Origin: Astropecten irregularis
Taxonomy: Eukaryota; Echinodermata; Asteroidea; Paxillosida; Astropectinidae
Direction of reading: 5' to 3'
Length of the DNA: 64,000 bases
NCBI GenBank assembly: GCA_963971285.1
Contig: OZ020254.1
Location: 14,600,932-14,664,931, forward strand
The notes below the pieces were generated by a model. It worked only from the letters and a program-made list of their open reading frames with translations, searched no databases and was not told the DNA's origin. Shown here in pieces: positions 1-61,951 of the stretch (positions are counted from its first letter, which is position 1; the number at the start of each line of letters is the position of its first letter). A program made the position numbers and the translations under genes.

Positions 1-3000
1 GGATGCAGGACCAATGGGATGTAGTTCCAATGGGACGTAGGACCAATGGGATGTAGGACCAATGGGATGTAGGATCAATGGGACGCAGTACCAATGGGAC
101 GCAGGACCAATGGGACGCAGGACCAATGGGACGTAGGACCAAGGGGATGTAGGACCAATGGGATGCAGGACCAATGGGATGTAGGACCAACGGGATGCAG
201 GACAATGGGATGCAGGACCAATGGGATGCAGGACCAATGGGATGTAGAACCAATGGGACGTAGGACCAATGGGATGTAGGACCAATGGGATGTAGCACCA
301 ATGGGACGCACGACCAATGGGATGTAGGACCAATGGGATGTAGGACCAATGGGACGCAGGACCAATGGGACTCAGGACCAATGGGATGCAGGACCAATGG
401 GACGTAGGACCAATGGGATGCAGGACCAATGGGACGCAGGACCAATGGGACGCAGGATCAATGGGATGTAGCACCAATGAGATGTAGCACCAATGGGACG
501 CAGGACCAATGGGATGTAGGACCAATGGGATGTAGGACCAATGGGACGCAGGACCAATGGGACTCAGGCCCAATGGGATGCAGGACCAATGGGATGTAGA
601 ACCAATGGGACGTAGGACCAATGGGATGTAGGACCAATGGGATGTAGGACCAATGGGATGTAGCACCAATGGGACGCACGACCAATGGGATGTAGGACCA
701 ATGGGATGTAGGACCAATGGGACGCAGGACCAATGGGACTCAGGACCAATGGGATGCAGGACCAATGGGACGTAGGACCAATGGGATGCAGGACCAATAG
801 GACGCAGGACCAATGGGACGCAGGATCAATGGGATGTAGCACCAATGGGATGTAGCACCAATGGGACGCAGGACCAATGGGATGTAGGACCAATGGGATG
901 TAGGACCAATGGGACGCAGGACCAATGGGACTCAGGACCAATGGGATGCAGGACCAATGGGATGCAGGACCAATGTGATGTAGGACCAATGGGATGTAGC
1001 ACCAATGGGACGCAGGACCAATGGGATGTAGGACCAATGGGTCGTAGGACCAATGGGACGCAGGACCAATGGGACGTAGGACCAATGGGATGTAGGACCA
1101 ATGGGATGTAGGACCAATGGGACGCAGGACCAATGCAATGTAGGACCAATGGGATGTAGCACCAATGGGATGCAGGACCAATGGGATGTAGCACCAATGG
1201 GATGTAGCACCAATGGGATGTTGGACCAATGCAATGTAGGACCAATGGGATGTAGCACCAATGGGATGCAGGACCAATGGGACGTAGGACCAATGGGATG
1301 TAGCACCAATGGGATGCAGGACCAATGGGATGTAGCACCAATGGGATGTAGCACCAATGGGATGTAGCACCAATGGGATGTTGGACCAATGCGATGTAGG
1401 ACCAATGGGATGTAGCACCAATGGGATGCAGGACCAATGGGATGTAGGACCAATGGGTCGTAGGACCAATGGGACGCAGGACCAATGGGGTGTAGGACCA
1501 ATGGGATGTAGGACCAATGGGACGCAGGACCAATGGGATGTAGGACCAATGGGATGTAGGACCAATGGGATGTAGGACCAATGGGATGTAGGACCGGTGC
1601 ATTATAAGTGTTCATTATTATTATTATTATTTAGGACCACACGTAGGACCACGTGGGAACAATGGGGCGCAGGAAAAATGGGATGTAGGACCAATGGGAT
1701 GTAGGACCAATGGGATGTAGGACCAATGGGATGTAGGACCAATGGGATGTAGGACCGGTGCATTATAAGTGTTCATTATTATTATTATTATTTAGGACCA
1801 CACGTAGGACCAAGTAGGAACAATGGGACGTAGGACCAATGGGATGTAGGACCAATGGGACGCAGGACCAATGGGATGTAGGACCGGTGCATTATAAGTG
1901 CTCATTATTATTATTATTATTATTTAGGACCACATGTAGGACCACGTAGGAACAATGGGGCGCAGGACCAATGGGATGTAGGACCAATGGGACGCAGGAC
2001 CAATGCGATGTAGGACCAATGGGATGTAGCACCAATGGGACGCAGGACCAATGGGATGTAGGACCAATGGGATGTAGGACCAATGGGACTCAGGACCAAT
2101 GGGACTCAGGACCAATGGGATGCAGGACCAATGGGATGCAGGACCAATGGGATGCAGGACCAATGGGACGTAGGACCAATGGGATGTAGCACCAATGGGA
2201 CGCAGGACCAATGGGACGCAGGACCAATGGGATGTAGGACCAATGGGATGTAGGACCAATGGGATGTAGGACCAATGGGATGTAGGACCGGTGCATTATA
2301 AGTGTTCATTATTATTATTATTATTATTTAGGACCACACGTAGGACCACGTAGGAACAATGGGGCGCAGGACCAATGGGATGTAGGACCAATGGGATGTA
2401 GGACCAATGGGACGTAGGACCAATGGGATGTAGGACCAGTGCATTATAAGTGTTCATTATTATTATTTAGGATCACACATAGGACCACGTAGGAACAATG
2501 GGGCGCAGGACCAATGGGATGTAGGACCAATGGGATGTAGGACCAATGGGATGTAGGACCAATGGGACGTAGGACCAATGGGATGTAGGACCGGTGCATT
2601 ATAAGTGTTCATTATTATTATTTAGGATCACACATAGGACCACGTAGGAACAATGGGCGCAGGACCAATGGGATGTAGGACCAATGGGATGTAGGACCAA
2701 TGGGATGTAGGACCAATGGGACGTAGGACCAATGGGATGTAGGACCGGTGCATTATAAGTGTTCATTATTATTATTTAGGATCACACATAGGACCACGTA
2801 GGAACAATGGGGCGCAGGAACAATGGGATGTAGGACCAATGGGATGTAGGACCAATGGGATGTAGGACCAATGGGACGTAAGACCAATGGGATGTAGGAC
2901 CGGTGCATAATAAGTGTTCATTATTATTATTTAGGATCACACATAGGACCATGTAGGAACAATGGGACGTAGGACCAATGGGATGTAGGACCAATGGGAC

Positions 3001-4510
3001 GCAGGACCAATGGGATGTAGGACCAATGGGACGCAGGACAAATGGGATGTAGGACCGGTGCATTATAAGTGTTCATTATTATTATTATTATTTAGGACCA
3101 CACGTAGGACCACGTAGGAACAATGGGGCGCAGGACCAATTGGATGTAGGACCAATGGGACGCAGGACCAATGGGATGTAGGACCAATGGGATGTAGGAC
3201 CAATGGGATGTAGGACCAATGGGATGTAGGACCAATGGGACGTAGGACCAATGGGATGTAGGACCAATGGGATGTAGGACCAATGGGACGTAGGACCAAT
3301 GGGATGTAGGACCGGTGCATTACAAGTGTTCATTATAATTATTATTATTATTTAGGACCACACGTAGGACCACGTAGGAACAATGGGACGTAGGACCAAT
3401 GGGATGTAGGACCAATGGGATGTAGGACCAATGGGATGTAGGACCAATGGGACGTAGGACCAATGGGATGTAGGACCGGTGCATTATAAGTGTTCATTAT
3501 TATTATTTAGGATCACACATAGGACCACGTAGGAACAATGGGACGTAGGACCAATGGGATGTAGGACCAATGGGACGCAGGACCAATGGGATGTAGGACC
3601 AATGGGATGTAGGACCAATGGAATGTAGGACCAATGGGACGCAGGACCAATGGGATGTAGGACCGGTGCATTATAAGTGTTCATTATTATTATTATTATT
3701 TAGGACCACACGTAGGACCACGTAGGAATAATGGGGCGCAGGACCAATTGGATGTAGGACCAATGGGACGCAGGACCAATGGGATGTAGGATCGGTGCAT
3801 TATAAGTGTTCATTATTATTATTATTATTTAGGACTACACGTAGGACCACGTAGGACCAATGGGATGCAGGACCAATGGGACGTAGGAACAATGGGGCGC
3901 AGGACCAATGGGATGTAGGACCAACGGGACACAGGACCAATGGGATGTAGCACCAATGGGACGCAGGACCAATGGGATGTAGGACCAATGGGATGTAGGA
4001 CCAATGGGATGTAGGACCAATGGGATGTAGGACCAATGGGACGTAGGACCAATGGGACGTAGGACCAATGGGACGTAGGACCAATGGGACGTAGGACCAA
4101 TGGGATGTAGGACCAATGGGATGTAGGACCAATGGGATGTAGGACCAATGGGATGTAGGACCAATGGGACGTAGGACCAATGGGACGTAGGACCAATGGG
4201 ACGTAGGACCAATGGGATGTAGCACCAATGGGACGCAGGACCAATGGGACGCAGGACCAATGGGATGTAGGACCAATGGGATGTAGGACCAATGGGATGT
4301 AGGACCAATGGGATGTAGGACCAATGGGATGTAGGACCAATGGGACGTAGGACCAATGGGACGTAGGACCAATGGGATGTAGGACCAATGGGATGTAGGA
4401 CCAATGGGACGTAGGACCAATGGGACGTAGGACCAATGGGACGTAGGACCAATGGGACGTAGGACCAATGGGACGTAGGACCAATGGGATGTAGGACCAG
4501 CGCATTATAA
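1..4510. repeat. 16-bp minisatellite with interspersed SINE-tail spacers
   Basis: Tandem array of gaccaatgggatgtag, with variants gacgcag, gacgtag and gtagcac, continuous from base 1. From about 1597 rightwards it is broken by 14 copies of gtgcattataagtgttcatt plus (att)n, at about 1597, 1758, 1887, 2291, 2439, 2594, 2748, 2903, 3058, 3314, 3479, 3666, 3794 and 4500. Most are followed by a diverged stretch (aggaccacacgtaggaccacg and nearby bases). The unit has no stop in any minus frame and 16 is not a multiple of 3, so all minus frames stay open as a 16-residue repeat. These long frames are not genes. The left edge is cut by the window. Confidence 0.97.
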
Positions 4511-4543
4511 GTGTTCATTATTTATATTGAAATACAAATATAA

Positions 4544-5467
4544 CTAGATGTGTTTGTTGACAAACACTGAGCTGTTTCGCGTATGTTTTTTATAAATAAT
4601 ATGAAAAACAAACATGAACGCAATTGTCCCAGTGTTTTAATTGTCGTAAACAACTATAAAGAGCGTCGTCACTCGTCCATTAATATACAAATAGATACAT
4701 GTACATTACAGGCAAAATTAATTATTCAAAAATCAATAAAAATCAGCCGATGACGTCATCATGACGTCACTACACATTAAAGATACTAGTACCACTCCCT
4801 GCCTACCCACAAAGTTTTATTATGATCAGATATTTGCTTATTTGTGTTTCTGGGAAAAACTGGCAAAATTAATTATTCAAAAATCAATGACGTCATCGTG
4901 ACGTCATTTCACATTTGCAATACTAGTATCATTCCCTACCTACCCACCAAGTTTCATCACCATCGGATATTCCCTTATATGTGAAGCTGAAAATCGGCTT
5001 TTTGATGACGTCATCATGGCGTCACAACTTTTTGGTATTTTATGCCATGTGCATATAGCCTAACAAACATTTTGCCGAAGGAATTTCGAAAATACGCTTT
5101 GTCGTTCATGAGATATACATAAAAGGTAAAAAAATTGCATAATTCGTATAAAATCACACGATGACGTCATGAGCACGTGACTGCGATTTTTGTATATAAC
5201 ACATCCCCATATACTTGCATACCAAGTTTGAGTTGTATCGGACTTGCAGTTTTGGAGATAAAGAGCCTTAAAATTTGCACTTTTATGATGACGTAATTGT
5301 GCACGTGATGACGTCACAATGACGTACATACGCGGGACACTATTCGGGGTGGTGGTCTAACTATGTGCCAAGTATAAAGTTGATCGGAATTAGCATTAGG
5401 GTAGAAGTGACTTGTAGAAAAACCCTGTGCTATGTCTATGGAAAAAAAGTGGAAAAAATAAAATAAA
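4544..5467 (-). mobile_element. Helitron2/Helentron-like element, 3' part, interrupted
   Basis: Reading the minus strand, the 3' terminus is a GCGAAACAGC arm, a hairpin (TGTTTG, loop, CAAACA), then CTAG followed by TT. The body carries many TGACGTCA-like palindromes. Its 5' portion is cut by the next element, whose CTAG terminus starts at 5468. Confidence 0.6.
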
Positions 5468-6440
5468 CTAGAGATTCTATGTCTGTCTGCAACAGAGCAT
5501 AGGGCTTTTCCGCTCCATGTTTTTTAAATTAATTTATGAATCCTTGCAACATTTAGATCTAAGTATGTATGTGTCACAAAGAAAGACCTTGCCTAACATT
5601 GATATTTGGTGAAAGAATCATGTTCCTAGCTCTTACCACTTTTAAATGAGGAGCTACTTCCTGTTTGACCGGAAGTACAGGTCACAGAGGTCAAGCAATG
5701 TGTCACAAAGAAAGACCCTCCCTAACATTGATATTTGGTGAAAGAATCATGATCCTAGCTCTTACCACTTTTAAATGAGGAGCTACTTCCTGTTTGACCG
5801 GAAGTAGAGGTCACAAAGGCCAAGCAATGTATCACAAAGAACGACCTTCCCTAACAATCACTTTTGGTGAAAAAATCATGATTCTAGCTCTTAACACTTT
5901 TAAATGAGGAGCTACTTCCTGTTTGACCGGAAGTAGAGGTCACAGAGGTCAAGCAATGTGTCACAAAGAAAGACCTTGCCTAACATTCACTTTTGGTGAA
6001 AGAATCATGATCCTAGCTCTTACCACTTTTAAATGAGGAGCTACTTCCTGTTTGACCGGAAGTAGAGGTCACAGAGGTCAAGCAATGTGTCACAAAGAAA
6101 GATCTTACCTAACATTGACATTTGGCGAAAGAATCAACTTAATATCTCAAACGGTTGATTTATTGTTGATTTTTAAAGATTTTAATTATTAAATTCAAAT
6201 CGCTGGTCACATGACACCTGATGACGTCATCATGACGTATTTCGTTCGCATACATCTATGCGGTATGGACTATGCCTAGACAAACTTTGAACCAAATACA
6301 ATAAAGTTAAACGGCAAAAGTGGCCCGTAGAACGTAACGTGTGCAAAGTCTATGGGCCGTGGGAAAAAAAAGAAGAAGAAGAAGAAAAAAAAAAATCTTA
6401 ACAAAAGTAAAGACTTTTCCGCAACTATGCGGAAAAGCCA
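5468..6440 (-). mobile_element. Helitron2/Helentron-like element with 128-bp internal repeats
   Basis: Minus strand. The 5' end is a GGCTTTTCCGC hairpin (6418-6440). The 3' end shows an inverted copy (GCGGAAAAGC), then a TCTGT-loop-ACAGA hairpin, a 10-nt spacer and CTAG (5468-5471), followed by T. The centre holds about 4.5 copies of a 128-bp repeat. There is no open frame of useful length, so it is non-autonomous. Confidence 0.68.
5572..6125. repeat. 128-bp tandem repeat inside Helitron-like element
   Basis: Units begin near gtgtcacaaagaaagacc, pass through gaatcatgatcctagctc and aaatgaggagctacttcc, and end with gaggtcaagcaat. Copies start about every 128 bp at 5572, 5700, 5828, 5956 and 6085. 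The same unit recurs inverted at 27270-27840 and direct at 28330-28990. Confidence 0.9.
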
Positions 6441-6453
6441 ATAAAATAAAAAA

Positions 6454-7693
6454 CTAGACCTGTGTTTGTTGGAAACAAACACTGAGCTGTTTCGCGTTTG
6501 TTTTAAAAAATATACAAAATAAGCATGTATACAACTGGCCCAGTACAGAGAAATAGCCTATCATCAGTGTCTTAATTGTCATAAACAACGTTATGAGCAG
6601 CGTCATCATTCGTCCATCAATGCACGTATACAGATACATACACATGACTGTGAGAAACATAGAAATGGCCGAGTCTACTATAGGCCAGCGCACATAGTAA
6701 GTATGATTGTGCATATGGGCTGTGGAAACAGCAAAATGATAGATTTTCTAGCTGGTCGTGCTCCGTTCACGTGTACACAATTGGCCTACTACTATAGATA
6801 GCCATATCAGCGGTCCAAAAAGTTCCAAAACCCATGTTTTGTGTTATATTTGACTCTAAATGGCAAAATTAATTCTACAAAAAAATCAATACAAAATCAG
6901 GTGATCACGTCATCGTGAAGTAATTTCACATTTTGGGATACTAGTACCATTCCCTACCTACCCACCAAGTTTCATTACGATCGGATATTTGCTTATATGT
7001 GTTTCTGGAAAAAAATGGCAAAATTAAATATTCAAAAATCGATAAAAAATCAGCCGATGACGTCATCGAAACGTCACTTCACATTTATGATACTAGTACC
7101 ATTCCCCAAATACCCACCAAGTTTCATCACCATCAGATATTCCCTTATATGTGAATCTGAAAATCGGCTTTTTGATGACGTCATCATGACGTCACACCTT
7201 TTTGGTATTTTGTGGCATGTGCCTGTAGCCTAACAAACATTTTGCCGAAAGATTTTCGAAAATACGACTTGTCGTTCATGAGATATAAAGAAAAGGTCCA
7301 AAAATTGAATAATTCATATAAAATCACACGATGACGTCATCAACACGTGACTGCAATTTTTGTATATAACATGTCCCCATATACTTGTATACCAAGTTTG
7401 AGTTGCATCGGACTTGCAGTTCCGGAGATAAAGAGCCCTGAAATTTGCACATTTATGATGGCGTCATGGTGCACGTGATGACCTCACGATGACGTACATT
7501 CTCAGGACACTATTCGGGGTGTTGGTCTAACTATGTGCCAAGTATGAAGTTGATCGGAATTGGCGTAAGGGTAGAAGTGACTTGTATAAAAACCCTGTGT
7601 TATGTCTATGGGAAAAAAGTGGAATAAAAAAATAAAAAGAAGAACAAAAAAAATAAGAAAAACAAAAGCTGTTCCGCTGTATGCGAAACAGCT
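6454..7693 (-). mobile_element. Helitron2/Helentron-like element, 1.24 kb, full length
   Basis: Minus strand. The 5' end is AGCTGTTTCGC forming a hairpin with GCGGAACAGCT (7667-7693). The 3' end is an offset inverted copy GCGAAACAGC, a TGTTTG/CAAACA hairpin, then CTAG (6454-6457) followed by T. Dense TGACGTCA-like palindromes fill the body. No protein domain is visible. Confidence 0.68.
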
Positions 7694-7769
7694 AAAAAAA
7701 AAAAATTTAAAAAAAAATGGCAATAGACTGACCATAGTTGGGATAACAATGAACACAATGAATCTCGCT

Positions 7770-8165
7770 CCAGTAAATTTTTCTTTCTTCACTTTTCAAT
7801 GCCTTTAAATTCAGTCAGTTTCCCTTGTGGTTATTTGATGATTATATTAATTAAAAAGCCGTATCCTCTTTGAGTGATCCCCCATGTACCGTTCCCAGGT
7901 TGCAGCATGGCTGCGCATATTGGTGAAATGATCCTTGGCGTATGGCAGTGTGTGCGTGGTTTCATGGCTTCTGACTGCCAAACAAACAAGATAATTGACT
8001 ATTGGGGTCACCACCAATGTAGGGCTGGATAGCTCAGTCGGTAGAGAGCCTATACGACATTCAGGAGGTCGCCGGTTCGAATCCCACTCCAGTCAATTTT
8101 TCTTTGTTCACTTTTCAATGACTTTAAATTCAGTCAGTTTCCCTTGTGGTTATTTGATGATTAAT
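7770..8165 (+). mobile_element. tRNA-derived SINE (tail of one copy plus a near-complete copy)
   Basis: A tRNA-like head at about 8022-8094 has box A (TAGCTCAGTCGGTAGAG) and box B (GGTTCGAATCC). It is followed by a fixed tail (tttttctttgttcacttttc to cccttgtggttatttgatga). The same tail occurs upstream at 7775-7845, so two copies lie in tandem. Related copies are at 11508-11790 and 53835-53960. The acceptor-stem pairing is not convincing for a functional tRNA. Confidence 0.8.
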
Positions 8166-10009
8166 TAAAACATACAATAGTCCGATACAACTGAGTCAAG
8201 TGACTGTACACTACATGTACTTTAAAATCGTTATTTGGAATATATCCCCGCAAAAAGTATTTTACAACCATTTTATTTTGTACAATATAATTTGACGAGT
8301 ACATTTCATTCGGTTACTATAATCTGGAAATTCTCTCGCCACTTATTTATGATAAATTCAATCAAATGAAGTTAGATGGAAAAGAAGTATTTTTTTAAGA
8401 GATCCAAACATGACTAGCAAACATGACCTTTTCTCCTGTGTCAATTCTAGGTTTTTGAGTGAATCATGGATTTCCCTTGCATGGATAGGAATTACAGTCC
8501 ATTTTGATGCAAGGAATATATCTAGTATATATCAGCGAGATCTATCTCAATAATAATGTGCTTTTGATGAACTATACCAGGCTATACCTGGAAACAACTT
8601 CCACTAGTCAAGGGTTTATAATAAAAAAAAAAAAGCTGAAGGGGCTAACAGAATGGTAACCTGCCCACACTCACTATCTCCAATTCTGTTTGGTGTCACC
8701 ATGTGTCATCCACTGAACAAACACTACTAGTAGCCTGGGGTTGAAAGCAACAAGAAGATACTAAGTTCGGAGGCTATGCTGCAATTTGATAAAGTAGTCC
8801 ATGTTTCATTTCCCACTTGTAGACATAGTGACACTCCAAAACAGTCTCTGTGGGGGACTGAATTCCTGACAGCTTAGCTGCTGACTGATGGATAGTGTTC
8901 ATGGGATGAAAATTCACAATTCTGAACACACCATCTTGACAAACAGTAGGCCAGACAGTTTCCTTATGCTGCTGATACCTTACAACCACACATCAACCAC
9001 ATGATCCTGGACAGAGTCTCCAGGGGGTACTATATTACAGTTGCAAATATTATTGGCTTCCATGCAGTGTCACTGGGAAGTGAACAAAAAGACCGAGTCC
9101 TTGAGGCCTCATAAGGAAATCCTTCAAAGTAACTCAGCACTACAAATGTTCAAATGCACATTATGCTCATACAGAGTTGCATACTGAATAGGCTGTTTGC
9201 TTCACCATGGACTACTGACTAGACACCATGCAACAGAATGGGATTTTCATAATGAGAACATTAATATAAACAATTTCTGCTACAATGCAGACAATTATGT
9301 AATGCATGTTCCCAAATAAAGCTAAGATAACTTTTCTGGATGGATTTTGCAAAGTCACATGATGACAAAGTATTTCCATTGAAAAAATTAATCAACTGAT
9401 GCTTATTATCAATGACTGTCAATTGAAATTTATTTAGGAATTATTTCTGAAATGATCAAATAAACCACAAGGGAAACTGTCTGACTGGATTAATTTAGGT
9501 CATGGATTTCTGTGTGCAACCAATATCGCCATTCTCAAGTCCATTCCAAAGAATGATGTAGCTGAAACGGGGATGCTCACCAAATTAAAAACTGACCAAC
9601 ATGTCAGCTATCATTGGGTGTTTCACTGAATGAAGGCAGCATCAATCATACTGTGTTCATTTAAACTTGGCTTCCTGCCATCTTTATAGGGACATTTCTA
9701 GAAAACAATAACACACTCTTTTCTGAACACAATGACATTGGACTTCGTTTGAACCAAGTTGAGCCTTGAAAATTAATGCAGAGTTACACAGTGCCTGCTC
9801 TTAAGAATCCTGTCTGTATATTTGGTGTGTTCAGGGTCGAGTTAACCATTTTGTTTTGTATGGACAGTATTGTTTTCCACATACAAAATTTACAATATGT
9901 CAAAAGGCAACAGAAATACAGGGCCCGTACCAGGCATGTTAGTGGCAAAATTTGCATTCATGCATGAAAACATTTATGATTGCTTTATTATTTCTATTGA
10001 AATACATTG
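8166..10009. other. Stretch with no recognised gene
   Basis: AT-rich sequence downstream of the last ferlin exon found. A 71-codon minus frame at 8774-8989 has no recognisable motif and no splice support as a ferlin exon. A minus-strand copy of the tRNA-SINE tail (accacaagggaaactg) lies near 9463-9480. I looked for the ferlin tail-anchor exon here by eye and did not find it. Confidence 0.5.
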
Positions 10010-10172
10010 AGTTAGTGACTCGGCAACCTGTCTTTATCTTATTCTGTCTCTCTTAGCTTGAATCTTTCTCTCCCGTACGTTCTTAGTTACGGTCTTTTAA
10101 TGTAATGCGCTTTTGATCATTATATGTAAAGAGCGCATTATAAATGTTGAATTATTATTATTATTATTATCC
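10010..10172 (+). mobile_element. SINE 3' tail
   Basis: Ends in aagagcgcattataaatgtt followed by (att)n. This is the 3' terminus seen in several SINE copies in this window, preceded by a pyrimidine-rich stretch with no tRNA head in sight. Confidence 0.55.
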
Positions 10173-10516
10173 ATTCACAAATTTTACACCAGTTTCAGAG
10201 CAGGAAATTACTAAAAAAACCACACCTCTCATGCCAAGTTGCATCAGTTGGATCCCCTACCCATGACATTGGTCAAGAAACTACCTGTTCTCACAAGACC
10301 CATCACAAAGATGATTAACATGTCATTGGCCAGTGCTCAGTTTCCAGACAATTCAGTACCCCTGCAATTACCCCAGGCCTTTAGTGCAACACAAGTATAC
10401 GACTTAATCATACTGTATGTTGAACAGTATGTCCCATATAGCGTACACTGTTAAAAGAATGACACAAAATTAGGCTACTGATAACTAAAATAACAGTATG
10501 GTAATTGGTGACTTAC

Positions 10517-59986
<49,470 letters not shown>

Positions 59987-61153
59987 CTGAAACTGAAATA
60001 TAAGTTTAGGACTGGGATCTCAACACTGCAAGTCATAACAGTGTACTTACGAAGTGACCGACTGACAAACCCCTTTCATTTATAGGTCTGCTTAATAACA
60101 GCATATTCTACATTGACCAATAGTCAATTCGTCGTGGATGTAATAGTCCCGACAAGTCGATTAGTCAAGTTTTTAATCATGGCATTGAAATGTACACGTA
60201 TGTAGGCCACAGAGATAGCTAAAGTACTGTACACATAGGATTTATGTACAGCGAATACACTGTAGTAGTGCAGTTTTTATGTACACATGTACCGGTACTT
60301 CCCATGCACAAAGGGTATAAAATTACTGTAAAAAATAAGCTTAGGAGAGATAGATTTATCTGTCACGATAGAGTAAGTAATTTCTCCCCTTACATTGGAC
60401 TTTTGTTTTAGGAGATTCCAGTTTACACAGCCATCCCCACCTGTATAGTCAAGAGCTATCATGACTATACTTGTCGATTATCAATGATATGTGCATCTAT
60501 AGGTGTGTTGTAGGCCAAGAGTGGCAGAAGAATAGATAAGTGCTGTGAGTTCTGTTTCCATACCATACCATATTTGTGGCATATCTGGTGTCATGACCAG
60601 TCAAGCTAATCGCACTAGTCGCGACTCATTGTGCTGTGGTTTGGTCGGGATGTACTGACGTAACCAACTAGTCGTGGCATGGGGACTAATCAATTTGCAT
60701 TGAAGCAATAGATGTTAAGTTAAGTCAACTACTCTGTGCTGGTCAACTAGTCATGTTTTCTCACCAGCACTGATTTATACATCAATTGATTGATTGACTG
60801 ATTGATCAACCAATTGATTAATACAATCAGTATTGAACACATCAGTTACAGAAGTTTGAAATGCAAATACTTGTAGCCAAAAAACTCAACAGGCACATAT
60901 GCGTACACCACTGCTCATTATGAATGGGTCAAGTCTGTGGAAGGTAAATGCCTAGCAAAATAATTCTGAAAGGTGTGTGACTGAAAGCATTTCTATGCCT
61001 CAGTTAACTTTATTTGCAACTTTCTTCTCATGCATACTGTATTTCCACTTTAGGCATGTTAGGAGGTTATATAATTGTGGGTAATGGTTTACAATAGCAT
61101 CAGGTTCTTTTAAGAGAAGCTTGAGAATGACACTTTTCTTTTGTAAAACTCAC

Positions 61154-61259
61154 GGGCCTGTTTGTTTCAGGCACGTGATAAGTGATCTTGCAGATCCGCG
61201 TCCCCTGCAGGATACGCAAATCGCTGATGACTAATTGCGCGCCTGAAACAAACAGGCCC
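61154..61259. repeat. 106-bp foldback repeat
   Basis: Arms GGGCCTGTTTGTTTCAGGC and its exact inverse enclose about 68 bp. A single similar arm occurs at about 25182. Confidence 0.85.
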
Positions 61260-61418
61260 AAAATAAACAGGTTGTTTTAATATCCATTTTGATGTAAGCG
61301 AGCTAAGGGTTTGGAAAGTTGGCAGGGTTTTGAGTTTTAAGGGAAATTATGAAGGGAGTCGGTGACATGAAGAACGGCACTCAACACGCACTTGACAGAC
61401 TGTTAATGGCGCAAATTT

Positions 61419-61773
61419 AGCTTGTTCGATATGACGATATTTATCGATATCGCGATATTTTTTTCATATCGAAAATCGTATGTAATGCCCTACACATACA
61501 TACATATGTTGCACACAATACACCGATCCAGTAGGCCACACCCCTTGACAAATTGATCAACCACAAGGCCCTATTTAAAGTCCAACAAATTCCTGCCATT
61601 TTGTCTGACATAACATTATGAATTATGTATTCTTTACTATTAATAAGTTTAGCAACATCGGTCTCAGTGAACACTAAAAAATGAAAAAGATGACATCACC
61701 ACGATAATATCGAATATCGCGATATTTTTTTCGCGATATTTCGATATGCCCATAACTGGATATCGAACAAGCT
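61419..61773. mobile_element. TIR element rich in cgatat palindromes, with a MITE piece inside
   Basis: Ends AGCTTGTTCGATATGACG and, inverted, ctggatatcgaacaagct. Next to both ends are atatcgcgatat words. A partial copy of the TACACCGAT MITE (61519-61640) is inside. Confidence 0.75.
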
Positions 61774-61801
61774 TAGTGAACATGCATTAAACTGCCTACA
61801 G

Positions 61802-61951
61802 GCCATCCACATCCGCCTGCATGACAATAACATCAATCGAGACAGCGGCATCGACATCCCGCGATTTTGGCTTCCCTACATCCGGCACCACAACCACCGC
61901 CACGCAACGGAGGAGACCATCCGCTGGATTGACCCATCCACAGTCCGCTGA
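61802..61951 (+). pseudogene. Penelope-like retroelement C-terminal remnant
   Basis: The plus frame reads AIHIRLHDNNINRDSGIDIP then RFWLPYIRHHNHRHATEE and stops at TGA. An (E)AIxIRxHxxxxNRDxG motif is typical of the end of the GIY-YIG endonuclease part of Penelope-like elements. The C-rich stretch to about 62225 would be its 3' region. This is a fragment only; the assignment is from motif memory. Confidence 0.45.

Noticed and set aside
564..1565. 333-codon minus frame and similar frames across 1-4518
   Set aside because: They follow a 16-bp tandem repeat with no stops in any minus frame; the translation is a 16-residue repeat with no non-repeat ends.
1..4510. CRISPR array
   Set aside because: The repeats are directly tandem with no unique spacers, and the context is a eukaryotic gene.
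8022..8094. Functional tRNA genes (also at 11640, 53840, 49060, 54325)
   Set aside because: Box A and B are present but acceptor stems do not pair well, and each is joined to the same non-tRNA tail; they are SINE heads.
8774..8989. 71-codon minus frame as a terminal ferlin exon
   Set aside because: It has no hydrophobic anchor, no RPxTSFLWF motif and no acceptor in the needed phase.
60100..60780. Several cgactagtcg-like words as a MITE
   Set aside because: The words are palindromic and scattered, with no paired termini that I could define.
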